From Bugula neritina (Eukaryota > Bryozoa > Gymnolaemata > Cheilostomatida > Bugulidae): DNA of 64,000 nt. The stretch is taken from assembly GCA_964035545.1 (NCBI GenBank), contig OZ037771.1:2160628-2224627 (forward strand), written 5' to 3'. Shown one piece after another: positions 45,959 to 60,450 of this stretch (positions within the stretch are counted from its first letter, which is position 1; each line of letters starts with the position of its first letter). The translations under genes were made by a program, and so were the position numbers. The notes under the pieces are model-generated. The model was not told the DNA's origin, searched no databases, and saw only the letters and a program-made list of their open reading frames with translations.

Positions 45959-48900
45959 GAGCGTAGCTGAGTGCCTTACAGAAGTAGAAGTTTAGGGGGC
46001 ATGTTATGATACACCCGCACTCTCACTGATGTAAAAGGAATTGTTTATTAGCTTCGAGAAGTTGTATATAGTGTTAAGACATGTAATAGTGAGCTGATAA
46101 CTCCCGGTGCACATTTTCATGGTAGACTATACATATTAGGGCCGTTATAAGATGACTGATAAAAATGTTGTGTGTAGGCTCATGGTTTGTTCTCACTCAC
46201 GCTGCAATCAAATTGATTGAATTATCAACTCATTACAACTGTAATCTGAATGATGTTTTAAGAGGTTTGTTTACATAATTTGTAATTAATGTTATTTTAG
46301 CTATCTGGGTTATTAAAAGTATTTTAACCATAATTTATTGGTTGATGTAGAATATTTTTCATAAACAAAAGCACCCTATTCTTTGTTTTATGAATGTGTA
46401 ATTGTGCTGTTTTTAATCAGGTTTTGTTATGATTGCATACTTTTATTGATGGACTACAGATTGAAAACAAAAAGAAAAAAGTATGTTAGAATTATTAATA
46501 TCATTTCACGTCAAATCTGCAGTACCAAAATAAAAGTAGAGAAATATAGTCATAGTACATTTTAACAATAATATATTTTGCAGCCTATTTGTTCCCTCAT
46601 TTCACTTAAGTACAGTAAATACCATGCTGGTTTTCAAAATCAAATGATGACAGTACAGGCTGTCTGTTGTTTATTTCATCTCCAACCATTTGATCATTGG
46701 CTGGCAGCAACTTGTCTGCAACACATCTGCCTTGCGCTGCCTGTGTAATCATACTCCTCTTAAGAGTTATGTGTCCTTGTTTTATTAAGAACCAAGAGAA
46801 TATAAATCTTTGTAAAGCATTTTTGGTCATGAGTATAGTGGGTGTTGTTATTTCATAGATTCCAGCTCTATGTTATACAGATTTGATGCAGTGAAAGGTA
46901 ATAGATACTCTTATAATATTCCGCAATAATATCCCTCTATGAGATTTGTCTTCTCTTTGCACATAATCAACATTGTTGAACTGGTCCACCTGTTCTCAAG
47001 CTGTGATAGTAACTTATGACTAGATTACTAAATCATTGGCTTCCAAAAGCTAAACACATAAGCTGGTCATACAGCCATGCTATTGGCTATTTTTCTTACA
47101 GCTTAGATTTTTGAACACTTGGTTAAATGGGTTAGTTGACCATAAGATATGCAGTGATTCACACAGCAATGGAATGCTATGCATCTTAAATGAACTCTTG
47201 TAATGGTTGACCAAATCTCTTTCAAAAACATGCCACAAAACCTTTTTAGGGGTACGATCTACTCATTGCTAACAGAGTAACAGGCCAACTATGATGCAAA
47301 CTATTGTGATAGGTTTCTGAAAAATGATGTGCTGTGTAACATTTTTCATATAGCCTATAGTCAACAAATATATAATATGATGCCTCTAACTTTTGGCAGG
47401 TATTTAATTACCTTTTTTTACTTTTGTAGCTAAATTAGTTATCATTTCAGTAAAACCCAGATTCTCATTGCATGTGTTGCTTTTTATCTTCTCAAGCCAT
47501 AAAGCATTTCCTTTAGTAGGTGTATCATTATCACCCTTCATATATAAATTCCTTTGTTTCCAACAAGCAATGTGTTTTACTATTAGTACAAAAAATAACT
47601 AGATTATCTTATTTGTATAATATACTTTATCAGCTAAAGTAAATCTGTGTGTGTTAGTTTATATCATGATTGTGTAACTTTGTTTGCTATGTTGGTATTC
47701 TACTATACTTCGGTATGTCTCTCAGTTGCAATAGATTTATAGTGCAAGCTCTCACTGGATGGATCTCAATGCATATGTATACAAGTTTTGAAATTTAATA
47801 AAATGCATGAATTGCAAATGTGACCTAGTTTTATACATATATCACTGGTACTTTTTATTATCTTGTTTATAAATTTAAAAAGCTTTTCTCAAATACTGTA
47901 CATCTCAAAATGTGCTCTTCTCTTTGACATTCTGTTAGGTTTAAGCTGTTGGAAATCCTATGAGATGTGTTGGGACGCTATAACAATTTCACACATGACT
48001 TGCTACTGCATTATGGGTAAACTAACAATTTATTAATATTTATAATGCATTTTCTATCAAGCTATATATACCCGCAATAATAAACCCCAGAGATTTGATA
48101 AACTATACTTACGTGCAGTACACTGAAGTTGTAGTTAGTTCATGGTGAAGTTTTTTCCAACAATTAATATATTTCTCTTTGCATCTTTTTTAATAAACTC
48201 ACTAATATCAATCAATTAATTAATATATGCAAAAATCAGCTGTGCCATTTAATCCTTTACAAAATGCAGTTCTTCTATCAAAGGTATTTATATGACATTT
48301 TGTAAAAAAAATTATTTTTTTAATGGTAGCTTTATTTACTAGTCCTTGTCTATAATTGTATTCAAAGTTGAAGCACTAACTTAAAAAGCAGCTATGACCA
48401 AAGACATTTCAAAGATTCAGCAATAATCTCATACTTACCAATTAATGGAGAAACATTGAATGATAGATAATGGAAAACGAATTCCAGAGAAGATAACTTC
48501 AAAATAATTTTCAACCAGTTCTGAGATTTCACCATGGATTGATTATCCCAGAGCAGGCAGCTACTAAAGCTAGCTTGTCAAGTAGTTTACCAACACTCTA
48601 AATATGCCACTCATTGATGGTTATTAATTTTCTTTCACTCTATTAACTGATTTAAGATGCTACAATAATCACCTATTGTCCACAGAGTGTAAGGATATTG
48701 GTCTATGCGGCTATTAGCTATTGCATGTCACACTATTATTTGAATAATACTATTGACTGTCAGTGTTTACTTAGCCACAGTATTACATGTTGGATTAAGT
48801 CTGTTTGCATGTACAAGAGCGAGTACAGCACCTCTAGGCAACTTTAAGAAGATAGCTGCTTCTCAAAATCTTCCTACAGTAGATACTCTCGTGAAAGAAG

Positions 48901-49258
48901 CAGACGGATGTGCTTGATTTATAGAAGTAATGCCTGTCAAAACATGTGACTGTAGCATTTAATCAGTGCTAAATCAGTGCGACTCCGGCACACCTGGTGT
49001 GACTGACTACAATGGATTAGCTAATGGAGGCATAACAGTTTGCAGGTTTGCTGTGTTGGCTTATTGGAAATATCTCTGCTACGTTGTTTACACTGCATAT
49101 CAATGTGGAATGATGTATTACTTTAATGCAAGTCTGCATTTTAAACACATAGGTTAGGTTTCAACTTCACGCCAATCAATATTGTAGTGGTATTAGCTGG
49201 GGACCACCTTTTCATATCGAGCTATTGTAAACAACAAATCCGCTTACAACAGAGTAAT
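45959..49258. other. GUF1 3' UTR and long AT-rich spacer
   Basis: About 3.3 kb without a coding exon I can support. A candidate GUF1 poly(A) signal AATAAA lies at 46529-46534. The final part before 49259 should hold the 5' UTR or promoter of the next + strand exon. Confidence 0.6.
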
Positions 49259-49820
49259 ATGGATGCGAGGCATCGAGGTAGAGGCAGCGGCTATGATATT
49301 AATTATTCTCTAGATAATCATAATGAGTACGGATTGAAATCTGCAGCTAGTGTTCCCTTATCAAGGCAATCTTATCACGGAGTAGAGGAAGAGACTGGAG
49401 GAAGTAGTAACGGCAGCGAGTCACTGATCAGACATAGCGATACTCAGTTTGACTCAAGCGCTGACGAGACTGTCATACCTTCTATGATAGGTGAGACCAA
49501 TAGTCAGCGATATATTAGCAGCACTTCTATTGGAGCCGTCGGCTGTTTTGATCCTGAGTCGTCCCCGAAATCTCTGCACAGCCGGTTGACAAGGCGCAGT
49601 ATAGACACGGACCAGTGCGGCACCCTCTACGAGGTCACCCTACAAACAGAGCAAGACCTAGAATATAGCAAAAGCAACAACGTCATGGCTGAGCCTGCTG
49701 TTGCTTCTGCTGCTGAAAACAGCATTGAACAATGTGACGAAAGTCAGCGTCTTGTCAGCAGTCCAGCTCCACCAGAGACTTCGAAAGTAGAAGAAGCTGG
49801 AGTTATACAAAGGACAAAAG
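49259..49820 (+). CDS. Large first coding exon of an unidentified gene (N-terminal 187 aa)
   Basis: ATG at 49259 (MDARHRGRGSGYDINYS) opens 187 residues that run into a strong donor (AAAG|GTAAGA at 49820/49821), phase 1. Composition is Ser/Thr/Glu-rich and hydrophilic, with many possible phosphosites (RLTRRSID, SSADETVIP) and no signal peptide or TM, typical of a disordered cytosolic N-terminus. Codon use is far less AT-rich than the surroundings, supporting real coding. No continuation exon is recognised in the next 7 kb. It may splice to a common body beyond the window, together with the phase 1 exons at 54122, 56801, 57583 and 61599. The open frame extends upstream without ATG to 49187. Confidence 0.65.
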
Positions 49821-52800
49821 GTAAGATGTTGAGTGTTTATATGTGGCCAGTAACTTATTTTTGTCACACGGTTTAGTGTAGAGGTAATTGACCTTCTTGA
49901 GATGGTGTTTCATGAGCCAACTTAGTGCAAAGTCTTGCACACATAACAGTAACGCATTGAGTAGGTATAGCTGAGTGGTTTGTGCAGGTTTCTTAAGTAC
50001 GGGCACTATTTAGGGTCTAAGATAAGAGAGTTTTGTGTGAATTTAGCAGTTGTACAAAGTCTCTACTCTAGTATATTGAGCCCTCAGTTGAGTTCAATAT
50101 ACACACTAAATCAAGAATCGTAAATCATATAAAGTCACTCCATTACTGTCAAAGTTTCATACAAAGGCATTACTTCATCAAGTTTGCCAATAAGTGTATC
50201 TTATTGCCAATTTTAAACTGTGAATCACAGAGCACTGTTTCAATTGATCTTTTACTAAGCATAGTGTTATGCTGGCATCTAATATGAGGAGGTGGGGGGC
50301 ATAAGACAGCCATCAGTGTAGGCTCCAGCTTTTGCCAAATTTTTCTCCACTTGCTATAAACATATTTTACAATACAGTTTATGTAACTCATTCTTCTCTT
50401 TAAGGTGCATTGTTTCATTAAGTTAAACAGTATTCAGTAATGTAAAAAAATTGTTTACAGCGTAAACATTGCATTCAAAAATTTGATTACTTCTAATAAA
50501 TGCAAATACTGTCTTTATAATTACATCACTTGTATAACCTGTAAATATTTTCCTTCATAGGCTACTAGTTATTGAGAATTAATGGTTAGTTAACTAGCTA
50601 GTGCTCAAAATATTAGCATTTATTTAAAGTATTTGAAGAATGTGCATAACAAATTCTTCTATTAGTGACTCACCCATCTGGATTGTAGCAACATGATTTA
50701 TCTACACATGTAGATGTATATGTACACATGTGCATAGTATGTGCATGTACATAATATACAGATTTATATGTAAGTTTAAATGTGTAAACACACATGTATA
50801 CATTTAAATGTAGATATAAGCTAAAGGAATAAGTTATAAAGCTCATTAAGTTAGTTAGATTCATAAGATAAATTGAAGCATGGTCTGCAGATATAGCTGG
50901 TTTTGTTGAAGTTGTGTATACAGGTTGTGTTCTGCACTTTTTAATGGCTATCAGAACATAAATTAGTTTTCTATTCTCTATTCAACACATTATTGACTCT
51001 TATACTACTATAAGTTTATATCCAGTCCTCTAATACTGGTAATGTAAACTATTTGCGCAAACCATAATTATAAGAGGGAAACAGAAGTGTGAATCAATGA
51101 ATTCAATTTATTATATGTCTGCAAGTATAGCAATCCAGAGAAAGCCTTTGTTCGTACACTGAGAAGGGGGCAGTCTTTGAGTTTAAATCATTAACATGTG
51201 TATATCTTCTAATCAAAATGAATAAATGAAACTCCATGTCTATAATATATTTTCCTACATGAAAACTGGCCATAAACTTTAAGCTGACTAGTGAATATTA
51301 ATAAATGCTTTAAATAGCTGTTGAGTGTATTTTCTAAAATTATCTCCAGTGCATTATCTTTCATGTACATGGTCTATTTCAACACAGGATACATTTTATC
51401 AGCTTAGAATAGTGAATAAAGACTTATTTCTAAGTGTAACTTACACATATATAGTTGATTACGTGAACATTTATAAATTTAGTGATAACCATTAGTGTCT
51501 CACATTTTATGTTGTACTTACCGTGTACAGTAGGTTACTTCCAATGTCATGCAATAGTATACTATTATCATAATGAGCATGAACTGAAATCAACTGAATT
51601 AAATATAATTGTTGCAAATTGCAATAGCTTTTTCAATCATTTATAAGTTGAAAAAGTTTAGCCGATACCGAGTTGAAAGAAAGCAATTAAAAGTGTGCGA
51701 AATTTTCAAGATTTACAATATTATCTTGGAAAATTTGAACTAAATCAAAAATTATAATATTGGCATAATGTTTATTAATAATGGTTTGATGCATGTAGAA
51801 ATGACATCCAGTTTTAACTATAGGTCTCACTGTTTGCTCTTTTTTCAACTCTCACTATAAACTTAAACTCAATCATATATAACTATGCAAAATAATATTC
51901 ACATCTGCACACTTGCAAACACATGTAGACAGCTATTTATAAAATAGAAGAATCAAATAGTAATTTAGTGACATTTCAAGTAGTATTTACTCAATATATT
52001 GATTTTATGAAATATACATTAGCATTAAATTCTCAACTTCAACACTATAATAGCTAAAGTATATATAAAACCCCTTATTGACTGTCACTTATATCTCTAA
52101 CCATTATAACCCATTCTATGAAGTACTTGTCGCTGCACCTACTTCATTATAAGTAAGTAAATAATCAAGTAGCACTCAGTTCTGTCCAACTTGCCTCCTA
52201 ATATGTCATAACATTATGACATTTTATATAAAAATGTTCTTTACTAAATATATGTCCGTTTTTCCATCTCTCACCTCCATTTTATTACCATTATTTTCCA
52301 CTTGTATAATATATATTCATACTTCATTGACAACTCAGCACATTAAGCATTATAATCAGAATTGCTGGCAATAAAATAGAAAATAGCTAGTAAATTCAAT
52401 ATATTTGATTAAAATTCAAATGGAAATTACAATAAATTTCTTTTTTACAATTAAATAAAATACTATTATGTTTATTTTCATCTGTTTGATGCTGTCTGTG
52501 TTAGCATTTAACTGTTTTGGTAAAATACTGTTTTCTTAATTACCAATAATTAGTTCCTTTGCCTGGTGTATATTATGTAACATCAGCACTGCTAGTTTAA
52601 CTATGGTGTAACTATGACTGGCATAACTATAATATAACTATAACTAGGATAAATAACTGTATTATATAGTGCAACTATATGTACATTATTATTAGTAAAT
52701 ATTTTGAATATTTTAGCTCATTGTAAATACATATCTGTGAATTGCTTGTTAAATAGCAAGTTAAAGACACTACTCAAAAGTATTTCAAATCAGCATTATT

Positions 52801-54121
52801 GACACATTTAGCATCATCTGAACTTAAAAGTCTTATATCGAAATGTGGTCAGCAGTTACCGAGCCTTAATGTTGTATGATCTCTTGAACTGACCCTAAAC
52901 TGGGTGCGTGGTCTACTTTTTCAACTAGAGGTGGAAGCTAGTGGGAGTTGTATTATCAAATTTAGCAGCCTTCAAGAAAAAAAGTGTTAATTATTTGCAT
53001 AATCAGGCTACTATGCTATACTATGCTACTGAGGGCAGCAATTTTCAATTTTGCAGACAGCTCAGGTGCAAATGAGAGTTATCTCCCCAAAAATACTGTA
53101 CAATTATCTTGGAAAATGTTGGATTAGTGCTACAGGTAATACTTGTTTCCATTATATGCTGTGTATTTTATATACCATACACTTAATAATACAATTCAAA
53201 TCATACTTTGATAAAACTTTATGACTCAATATATAGTCAGCATTTAAACTTTTTCTAGTTAAATATAATAATATAATAATATAATATGATAATACCTACA
53301 GCTATATGTAATAATAGTCATCTTAACAGCTATGTGGAACAGATATGCAACATGCTGAAGACTTTATCAAATACAATTTTATATAAATGAATGCAGAACT
53401 TTTGGAACCAATAGATATATTATATGTAAATCCAAGGCTTTTAAACTTTCAAAATAACACACCAACTAATTCCTATTTTTAAATAAGCTGTAAAGTCTTT
53501 ATATTTCACTTATAACTATCTATAAGAACAAGCTATCCAATGCGCTTACTTCATATTTATATTATAACAGTAATTGGAGTTGTCTTGCTAACTTATTTCA
53601 AACGCTGCATGAGTTTTCAACTAAATACAAGACTAGATATTAATATCTCATAATTTTGCTTTAAACATCCTTACTATTATATACTTACATCTGCTCAATC
53701 ATTAAAACTAAGACGTATTCCAACAGCAAGTAAAACTTACACATGTAATAATGTACATTCGTACAGTCTATAAATTGCTACTGATAACCTGCGTATAAAT
53801 ATACAATAGGTTACTATAACTATACGTAAGGTTACACATTATGTTGTACATTAGGATATCAAGAAAGCATAATATATAAATGAACAAGCGATACATTGTT
53901 AGGCTCTTCGCAACACATTATTAGCTAGTAAACTGCATTTAATGGCTACCCTCATCAACTCTATTACATCCATTATAAAACTGCGATACTACATCATGTT
54001 GGCTCTATGTGCCACTCAAGTTGTTGTGAAGTTTTTCTGTCGGCACTTTGCTATTCAGCTGTACTACTAGAACAAAGTTGTCTCTTTTATTCTGACTTTG
54101 ATTGCTGCTGCTGCCGTTACT
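49821..54121. other. AT-rich intron-like stretch
   Basis: About 4.3 kb with no exon-like segment, probably intron. It has scattered ATA/TATA tracts only. Confidence 0.5.
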
Positions 54122-54152
54122 ATGGTCATGCGTTCGTACGACTTTAAGAGAT
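54122..54152 (+). CDS. Candidate short alternative first exon (10 aa, phase 1)
   Basis: ATGGTCATGCGTTCG opens MVMRSYDFKR and ends at a perfect donor (T|GTAAGT). It sits in a locally less AT-rich patch (about 54000-54150) after a CTGCTGCTGCCG stretch. Evidence is only context plus the shared phase with neighbouring candidates, and chance is possible. Confidence 0.3.
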
Positions 54153-55911
54153 GTAAGTAGACATTTTTAAAAATTAAATAAGATTTAGTACTAAGACTAA
54201 GAAATTAGCTCAGTTTACTGTCACAGTACTGTTTCTTACATCTGTCATAACTTAAAATTAGTTTGCATGCAGTGACTGTGGTAAATATGTGTGCGATGTA
54301 GCCAATAGTAGGGCAGTGTTGGTGGTTTGTTATGACTCATAATTATTATGTTAGTCGTGAATCTCATTCACTCCAAGGTGTAATGCGTGGGAGAACCTGA
54401 CAACGTCTCTCTATCAACCAGTAGGATAAAAATGCGTTTTGACTCAACACTTTTATATAATAACTTTTTTTTACATATTATCAGCATTTAATAGCAGTTG
54501 TTATCTTACAATGCATACAGTTTGATAAAACATTTATAAATTATAAACTTTTTCCCACCCACGTACACAAGACAAAGGTGGTGAAGGCGATGCACCTATA
54601 TAAACATTTTTAAAAATATTTTCGGTATTTTAAACTAAATAATATTTGTTCAACAATATATTTGTTATGGCAATGCTGAAATAATGGTGCTAGATTAACG
54701 CCAGTGAAAATAATAAATATTTACTGTAAATCTCCTATAGCAAGTCACACTGCCTAAGTAAGCCTATAGCTCACATGCAGCCTTGTAGTATAATGCTCAC
54801 TGCATTTATTTGCAATAAATAATGTATTCATTAACCTACATATTACTATTATACAGCTTCTTAAGACTACAGCTCTGTTATTATTTTATCATTTGTCTGC
54901 AATACTTCAACTTATACAAGCATCTAAGAAACTGTGTTTTGTTACAATCTGCATCAGTATTCACATGGACTTGACTTTTCTTTGTAAAGCTTAAATACAA
55001 TCACCATCTATAAAAGTTTTACAATATCTTTCAAAGTACAGAAATTAGAAGTTTTTATGCAGACTGAAAAAGTTAAATTGGCCATAGTTAATAATTTTTC
55101 CAATATATATATAAATATATATATATGAAGAGTTATAATTTTTGTACTCAAAAAGTATTAAACTTGCTGCCACTCCTTAAGTTGTATGAACCATTCATCA
55201 TATGAGCTACTAATGCATTTAAACAAGTAAAATTATGAGTTACTAGAGAAGCAATTGATATACATTGTAATTTGTAATTGTAGCTACTGGCGTAAGGCTA
55301 ATAATTATGGTAAGAACTGATTTGGTTATCTGGCAGTATAAATTAATACTGAGCACATAACTCCAAATAAAATTGTTGCTAATATTTGAATTCTTATATT
55401 ATTACTACTTGATGTGTCAATTATATACAATATATTGATATGCACTCTACAACTTATATTTAAATTATAAATATAAAATCAACAGTAAATAAATATCTTA
55501 TATGCAGCTATTTTTCTAAAGTAGTCAATATTCTTTTAAAATGATGAATTAAACATAAAACAAATGTAAACACATACCTCGTGCTATAAGCTATATAAAA
55601 TTATTTTATTCTATAAAGTAGAAACAAAGTTACTGTTATCTCACCTTTGCCTTCCCAGTGTGGTTTTTCATCTTTCATCACATTGTCACTTACAAATTCC
55701 AACAACAATACAAATCTGGCCTAAAATATGCAACAATCAAATCAAGAAACAACAGAATTAAAGTCAATGTTGTTATTAAACAGAGTTTTGTGTACTTTGC
55801 TGTTTCTTTGGCTAAATTTGTTAGATTGTTTTTCTTAATGCCAACTATAATCTCTTCACTTGTTGATTTAGAGTCATCTTTAGTAAAATTTACAGTAAAG
55901 TTACAAAACTT
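54153..55911. other. AT-rich intron-like stretch
   Basis: No exon, RNA gene or repeat family recognised. Confidence 0.5.
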
Positions 55912-55992
55912 GCAGCTGTAGTCTAATGGTTAGTCTTAGAGTAATGTGGGCTTAGTAAGCACAAGGTCATTAGTTCAAATCTTGGTAAAAGC
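55912..55992 (+). mobile_element. tRNA-like sequence, probable tRNA-derived SINE head or tRNA pseudogene
   Basis: TAGTCTAATGG (55919-55929) matches a pol III A box, and AGTTCAAATCT (55972-55982) is a degraded B box at normal tRNA spacing. The 5' and 3' ends do not form a clean acceptor stem, so a functional tRNA is unlikely. The following 200 bases (GGTCGAAACAGGTCGAGG...) may be SINE body. Confidence 0.5.
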
Positions 55993-56800
55993 CATTAGCG
56001 ATTTTAGGATGGGCATTTGGTTATCACATCAGAATATCTTTGATATCAGAAGTATGTTGTGTATCAATCTCAGTTTGAGTGATGGAGACATGGCCACAGG
56101 TCGAAACAGGTCGAGGCCGATTTTGGTTGGCTTGAAGCAGCTATAGGTTGAACTCAGATCGAGTTCAGACCAATAAGAGATGAACTATAACTCGTGTACC
56201 AAAGAGGTAAAAAAAGTAGGCTGTCGGAGAAAACTATGCATCATAATAAAAAATGTAAAGACAGCCAACTCTCTGCTCAGACTAGCTGTAGTTGAACTGA
56301 GATAAATATGAGAGAAACTAATGAAAGAAAGTGCTTCTCATAATTACCTGCTAATAGCAAAGTGGTTGGAATTTGCATATATTATATATGGAGACAACTT
56401 ATAGCCAATGAGCTAAATTGCCTTGGCTTTAACAGATTTTCTGCACACAAAATAGGGAAGCAGCCAGCTACTAGTATAGCAATCTTAGCCATGAGATATA
56501 AACAATATAGTCTAACATAAACTAGTTCTCCGGTTACTCTAAACATTTATGAGCAAGTGAAATACCAGATTACTCTGCTATACAACTTTCCACTTACTCT
56601 TCGCAATCATTAAGTACCCATAATGGTTTACAAAAAATCTCCAGATGTTAAAAGATTTGGTTTGACCCGGGAGTAGTAAACCGCAATAATTAATCGCCAT
56701 GGATACAAATGATGCGTCTACCAGCAAGTTCTGGTTAAAATTATGAATTGTGGAAGTCGTACAAATTTTATATGCTAAGAAGAAATTGGTGTGAGCAGAC

Positions 56801-56909
56801 ATGTGGAAACATACAAAGATGTCTCATCACACGTTCATAGGCAATCAGCAAGAGTTAGCTCAGTACGAAGATAGGGCTTTAATGAACGAGGACGCTAAGG
56901 GAACTGATG
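56801..56909 (+). CDS. Candidate alternative first exon (36 aa, phase 1)
   Basis: ATG at 56801 (or 56819) opens MWKHTKMSHHTFIGNQQELA as the start of a 36-residue acidic peptide ending in KGTD, then the donor G|GTACGT. It is hydrophilic and higher in GC than its flanks, like a cytosolic N-terminus. Phase 1 equals that of the exon at 49259-49820, suggesting alternative promoters for one gene. No homologue is recognised. Confidence 0.45.
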
Positions 56910-57582
56910 GTACGTTGAATGTTGCAACTTTCTGTGAACACTCTTCATTAAAAAGTGTACCAAGTTTTCTATTGTTGCAGTTTTGCTGGTAACAAATCCT
57001 AAACTCTATCAATTTGGTTGGTTTCAACAAATTCGAGACAGTAGAATTGTGGGATTTTATTTTTGTTTAAAAATGCACCAATGTAAAAATATATCAAGAG
57101 TTAATTGCAACAGTAGTAGTATCTAGCATTCAGTACTGGGCCTAGAGATATTGCAGTGCGCAGTAGTAGTTGAAATCAGTCGCAAGTGGTGATGGTAATA
57201 GTAGAATGTTGCTCAAGTAAAATACATGGCAACAATGCGACAGTATCAGATAGCATATGTATGGCATAACTGTCAACCAATCATGCATGAGGTCAAAGGG
57301 TAGTGTTATAACAGTTTCAGTGGATTCCACACGCATTTTTCTATACACTGTCACCTCGAAAATAGCATAGAAGCAATTAATGCAGTGGGAGTTTATTTCT
57401 AAAACTAATTTGTACGACTAAAAGTACTACTATAACTAATAGTTCTACTACTTTTAATACTGCTATTTCTCGGCCAGTAATCAGTACAAGGCTCAGCTCA
57501 CACCGCCCACATTCACACTCATATTGATCCTGAATCTGATATTTTGACTCTTCAGAAGTACTAGTAGCTGCATTCGCTCACC

Positions 57583-57598
57583 ATGCCTAGTCACGTTG
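57583..57598 (+). CDS. Candidate mini first exon (5 aa, phase 1)
   Basis: CTCACCATGCCTAGTCACGTTG followed by GTAAGT (split here: Kozak-like CACCATG, then MPSHV). It gives a five-residue N-terminus with a perfect donor and phase 1. The 100 bases upstream are GC-richer than the flanks, as for a promoter/5' UTR. Short enough to be chance. Confidence 0.3.
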
Positions 57599-58124
57599 GT
57601 AAGTTAATGTTGTGAGTTCAACTTACTGTTTTTTATAGAGGAGTAATTCGAAGATTCACTGCTAAAACTGTTCAATGCGAAATATTAATAAATAGTAACA
57701 AGTATACATTAAAATTTAAATATCAAGTGTAATATGGTAAAGCTGTTTACTGTTAATGTTACAGATATAGTATAATACTAATACTAATAGTAATAGCGTT
57801 AGATTAAGATATATTTTTATCAGTGAGCTGATAGGGAAAGGCTTCTGATTTTGGATTATCAATACCATTATTATCAACAACATGAACATCATATCTTATT
57901 GATATGTTTAGTAGTCGCTGGGAAATACTAATTTGTTTCTTGTTTTATTTCTTTCCAAAGATATTTTATGATAAATATAATTCCTAAATAGAATTATTCA
58001 TTCATTGATAGTAGAGAATTATAGATTCTGTCTGCATAATATGTCTAGTTGTTATTAAATGCTGCTTTGGCAGCTCACATTGGGCTTCTATTGGCTCTCT
58101 ATTGGTTGAGTTATGCTCCATCTT

Positions 58125-58195
58125 ACTTGATTTACTTACTTGATTTACTACTTGATTTACTTACTTTACTTACTTGCTTTACTTGATCAGTGCTT
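58125..58195 (-). repeat. TTACTTGATTTAC tandem-like repeat
   Basis: Four or five degenerate units. The minus strand reads GTAAGTAAATCAA, again a GTAAGT core. Confidence 0.7.
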
Positions 58196-60189
58196 GTTTG
58201 AGGACATTAGTTTTAGTACTTCCTTTTAATACTTTCTTTCAAATTAAACATCAGGAAACTGAGCTGCATTTATTAGAATATAATAGCAAAATATTTCAAT
58301 AGAAATCATTGCCAACTTGACTCAAGCTTTTACTGAGATAAGACACTAAGTTCCCTGTTTAACTTTATATAGCAAGCACTGAGAGTAAAAATGTTATCTA
58401 AGTTTCTATTTTTGTGGTAGTGCAGGCTTTATTTTCTATATAAAGTAGATTACAACCACTGGTTTCTATAAACACCAAACAAACATTGGGTGTAGTAGCT
58501 ATGGTAAACTTTCTCTCTACCAGTATAATATTTTCAATAATCATGACTAGGCTTTGATTTCTTTATTTTTGGCAATGTTTCCCAACTTTTCGTTGCTCTA
58601 ATCAATGCAAAAAACAACTTTCAACTGCAATAGCGGGATAATATCGGAGTAACATTGCATGATGCATACCATTCTGATATATCATAAAGTGGTACTAGTG
58701 GGATACTCAACTATAGGCAATAAACTGAAGCTGTTGGAAATAATGACTGAATGCCTGATTGACCGTAGATGATCGTAATATTTGATCTACATGGTAATTA
58801 TAGCCCACATAATTATATATAAAGTTAGCATAGATTTACTAGCAACCATGCAAGTAGCTACGGCCATTATTGTTCAAGGATATTGCTGTTTAGATACTGC
58901 ACTTTGTACTGCTGCCAGCCTTGTGATTAGACTTCTGTGACAGCAACCACCATTGTTTATCTTCTTGTTTATAGAAGCAAAACATTTAATGCAACCTTTT
59001 CAGCTACTTCCTTCAACATATCAACAATGTGGACTACATTCAACTGCTCGCTGTTATTTCTTATTGTCTGGCTAGCTTTAGAGCTGCTGGTTTTGCCAAG
59101 ACTCCAGCAAGTTACAGCTACAATGCTGCCGCATATTCCACTCTCCACTCCAAAGCATAGCAACTGCTTTGCTCTGTAAAATGTTTTTGCTGAAGTTTTG
59201 GTTGTGTTTAAGTTTATACTAGGCAATATTTCATTGAACTGTTGATATGGAATGTGAATAGCTAGTAGACTTATTATTTCTCTTTACTGTGTTGACTTCT
59301 GTGTGAATATATCATCTAAACTTCAGCTTATTAGGAGGCTGCTGTTGCTGCTGCCTTGCCATTAGTTGTTATATATGCACTCTGCAACATCATCTTAATG
59401 TACACAGTCACTCTTGTGATTATGATTGTTCTTGTCATCACTGTACGAATCTACCATAACAGTTCAGATTTCCCAAAACTTTTTTCTTGCTCTACTTTAA
59501 ATCTGTAATCAAAAAGTTACATGGGAAAATCTTTACTTTTTTAGCAATTAACATTTAATATATGCAAGTTGGCATCTCCCTTTTGACTACCTTTCAAATC
59601 CCATAGCCTGTGTTCTATGCAATACTGTATGACTTATGCTAAGCAGCTAGTTGAAATGGTATTTATTTATATTTAGACAACATTTTATCTCTTCTCAATG
59701 ATAAATAAACAGCAGTTTTATTTATTTATTCTAAAGATGACTAAAAGTCATTGCTGATACGCTGTCAAATATGTCTCCAGTACATACCTCTGTGATTGAA
59801 TTACTACCCCTGATCTCTACTTACAATGCTAATAAATGTGCTGGAGAAACTGTTATATATTGGTAGGAGTTGTGGATCTGGTAACTAGTTATATTGAGGC
59901 TGGTTATTAACTCCCCCCTCACTTTTTACTCAGCTGAGGTAGGGGGTACTTAGGCAAAGCAGAGGGGCACTCAGGCAAGTTAGCAGGGCCACTGTCTTTA
60001 TAGGACAGCCACAGTATCATGCAGCACAATGCATCACACCTAGTGTGGTGACCAGGTGGGGTGGGTAGTATAGGTGGGGTCAGCTGATGTGTGTGCTAGC
60101 AAGTTATATTGAAGGTTAGTAGATTAGTAAGTTAGTAAGTCATGCATTAAGAGTATAGTAGATAGTGCTTCATGCTGATAGATTGTATA

Positions 60190-60450
60190 AACAATAGGTT
60201 GTGGGTTCGCAGTAAGTATAGTAACTAATAAATAAATAGTAAGTAACAAGTAAGCAGTTAGTAACAAGTAGTAAGTCAGTAAGTATAAGTAAGTCAGTAA
60301 GGAGTAACTAATAAGTAAGTATAGCAACTAATAAATAAGAAGTAAGCAGTAAGTAAGTAAGTAAGTAACAATAAGTAAGTAACAAGGAAGTAGTAAGTAA
60401 CAAGCAGTAAGTGAGTAAGTATAAGTAGTAAGTAACAAGTAAATGAGTAG
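60190..60450 (+). repeat. Degenerate AGTAAGTAACAAG repeat
   Basis: A run of AGTAAGTA, AACAAGTA and AATAAGTA units of variable spacing with many GTAAGT cores on the + strand. The minus strand gives a Leu/Tyr ORF that is only a shadow of the repeat. Confidence 0.8.

Noticed and set aside
55912-55992. Functional tRNA gene
   Set aside because: A- and B-box spacing is right, but no complete acceptor and anticodon stems could be paired, so a SINE or pseudogene fits better.
58937-59226. Hydrophobic + strand ORF of 80 aa and its antisense partner
   Set aside because: No splice or promoter context, and the two strands overlap fully; likely chance in a region free of stops.
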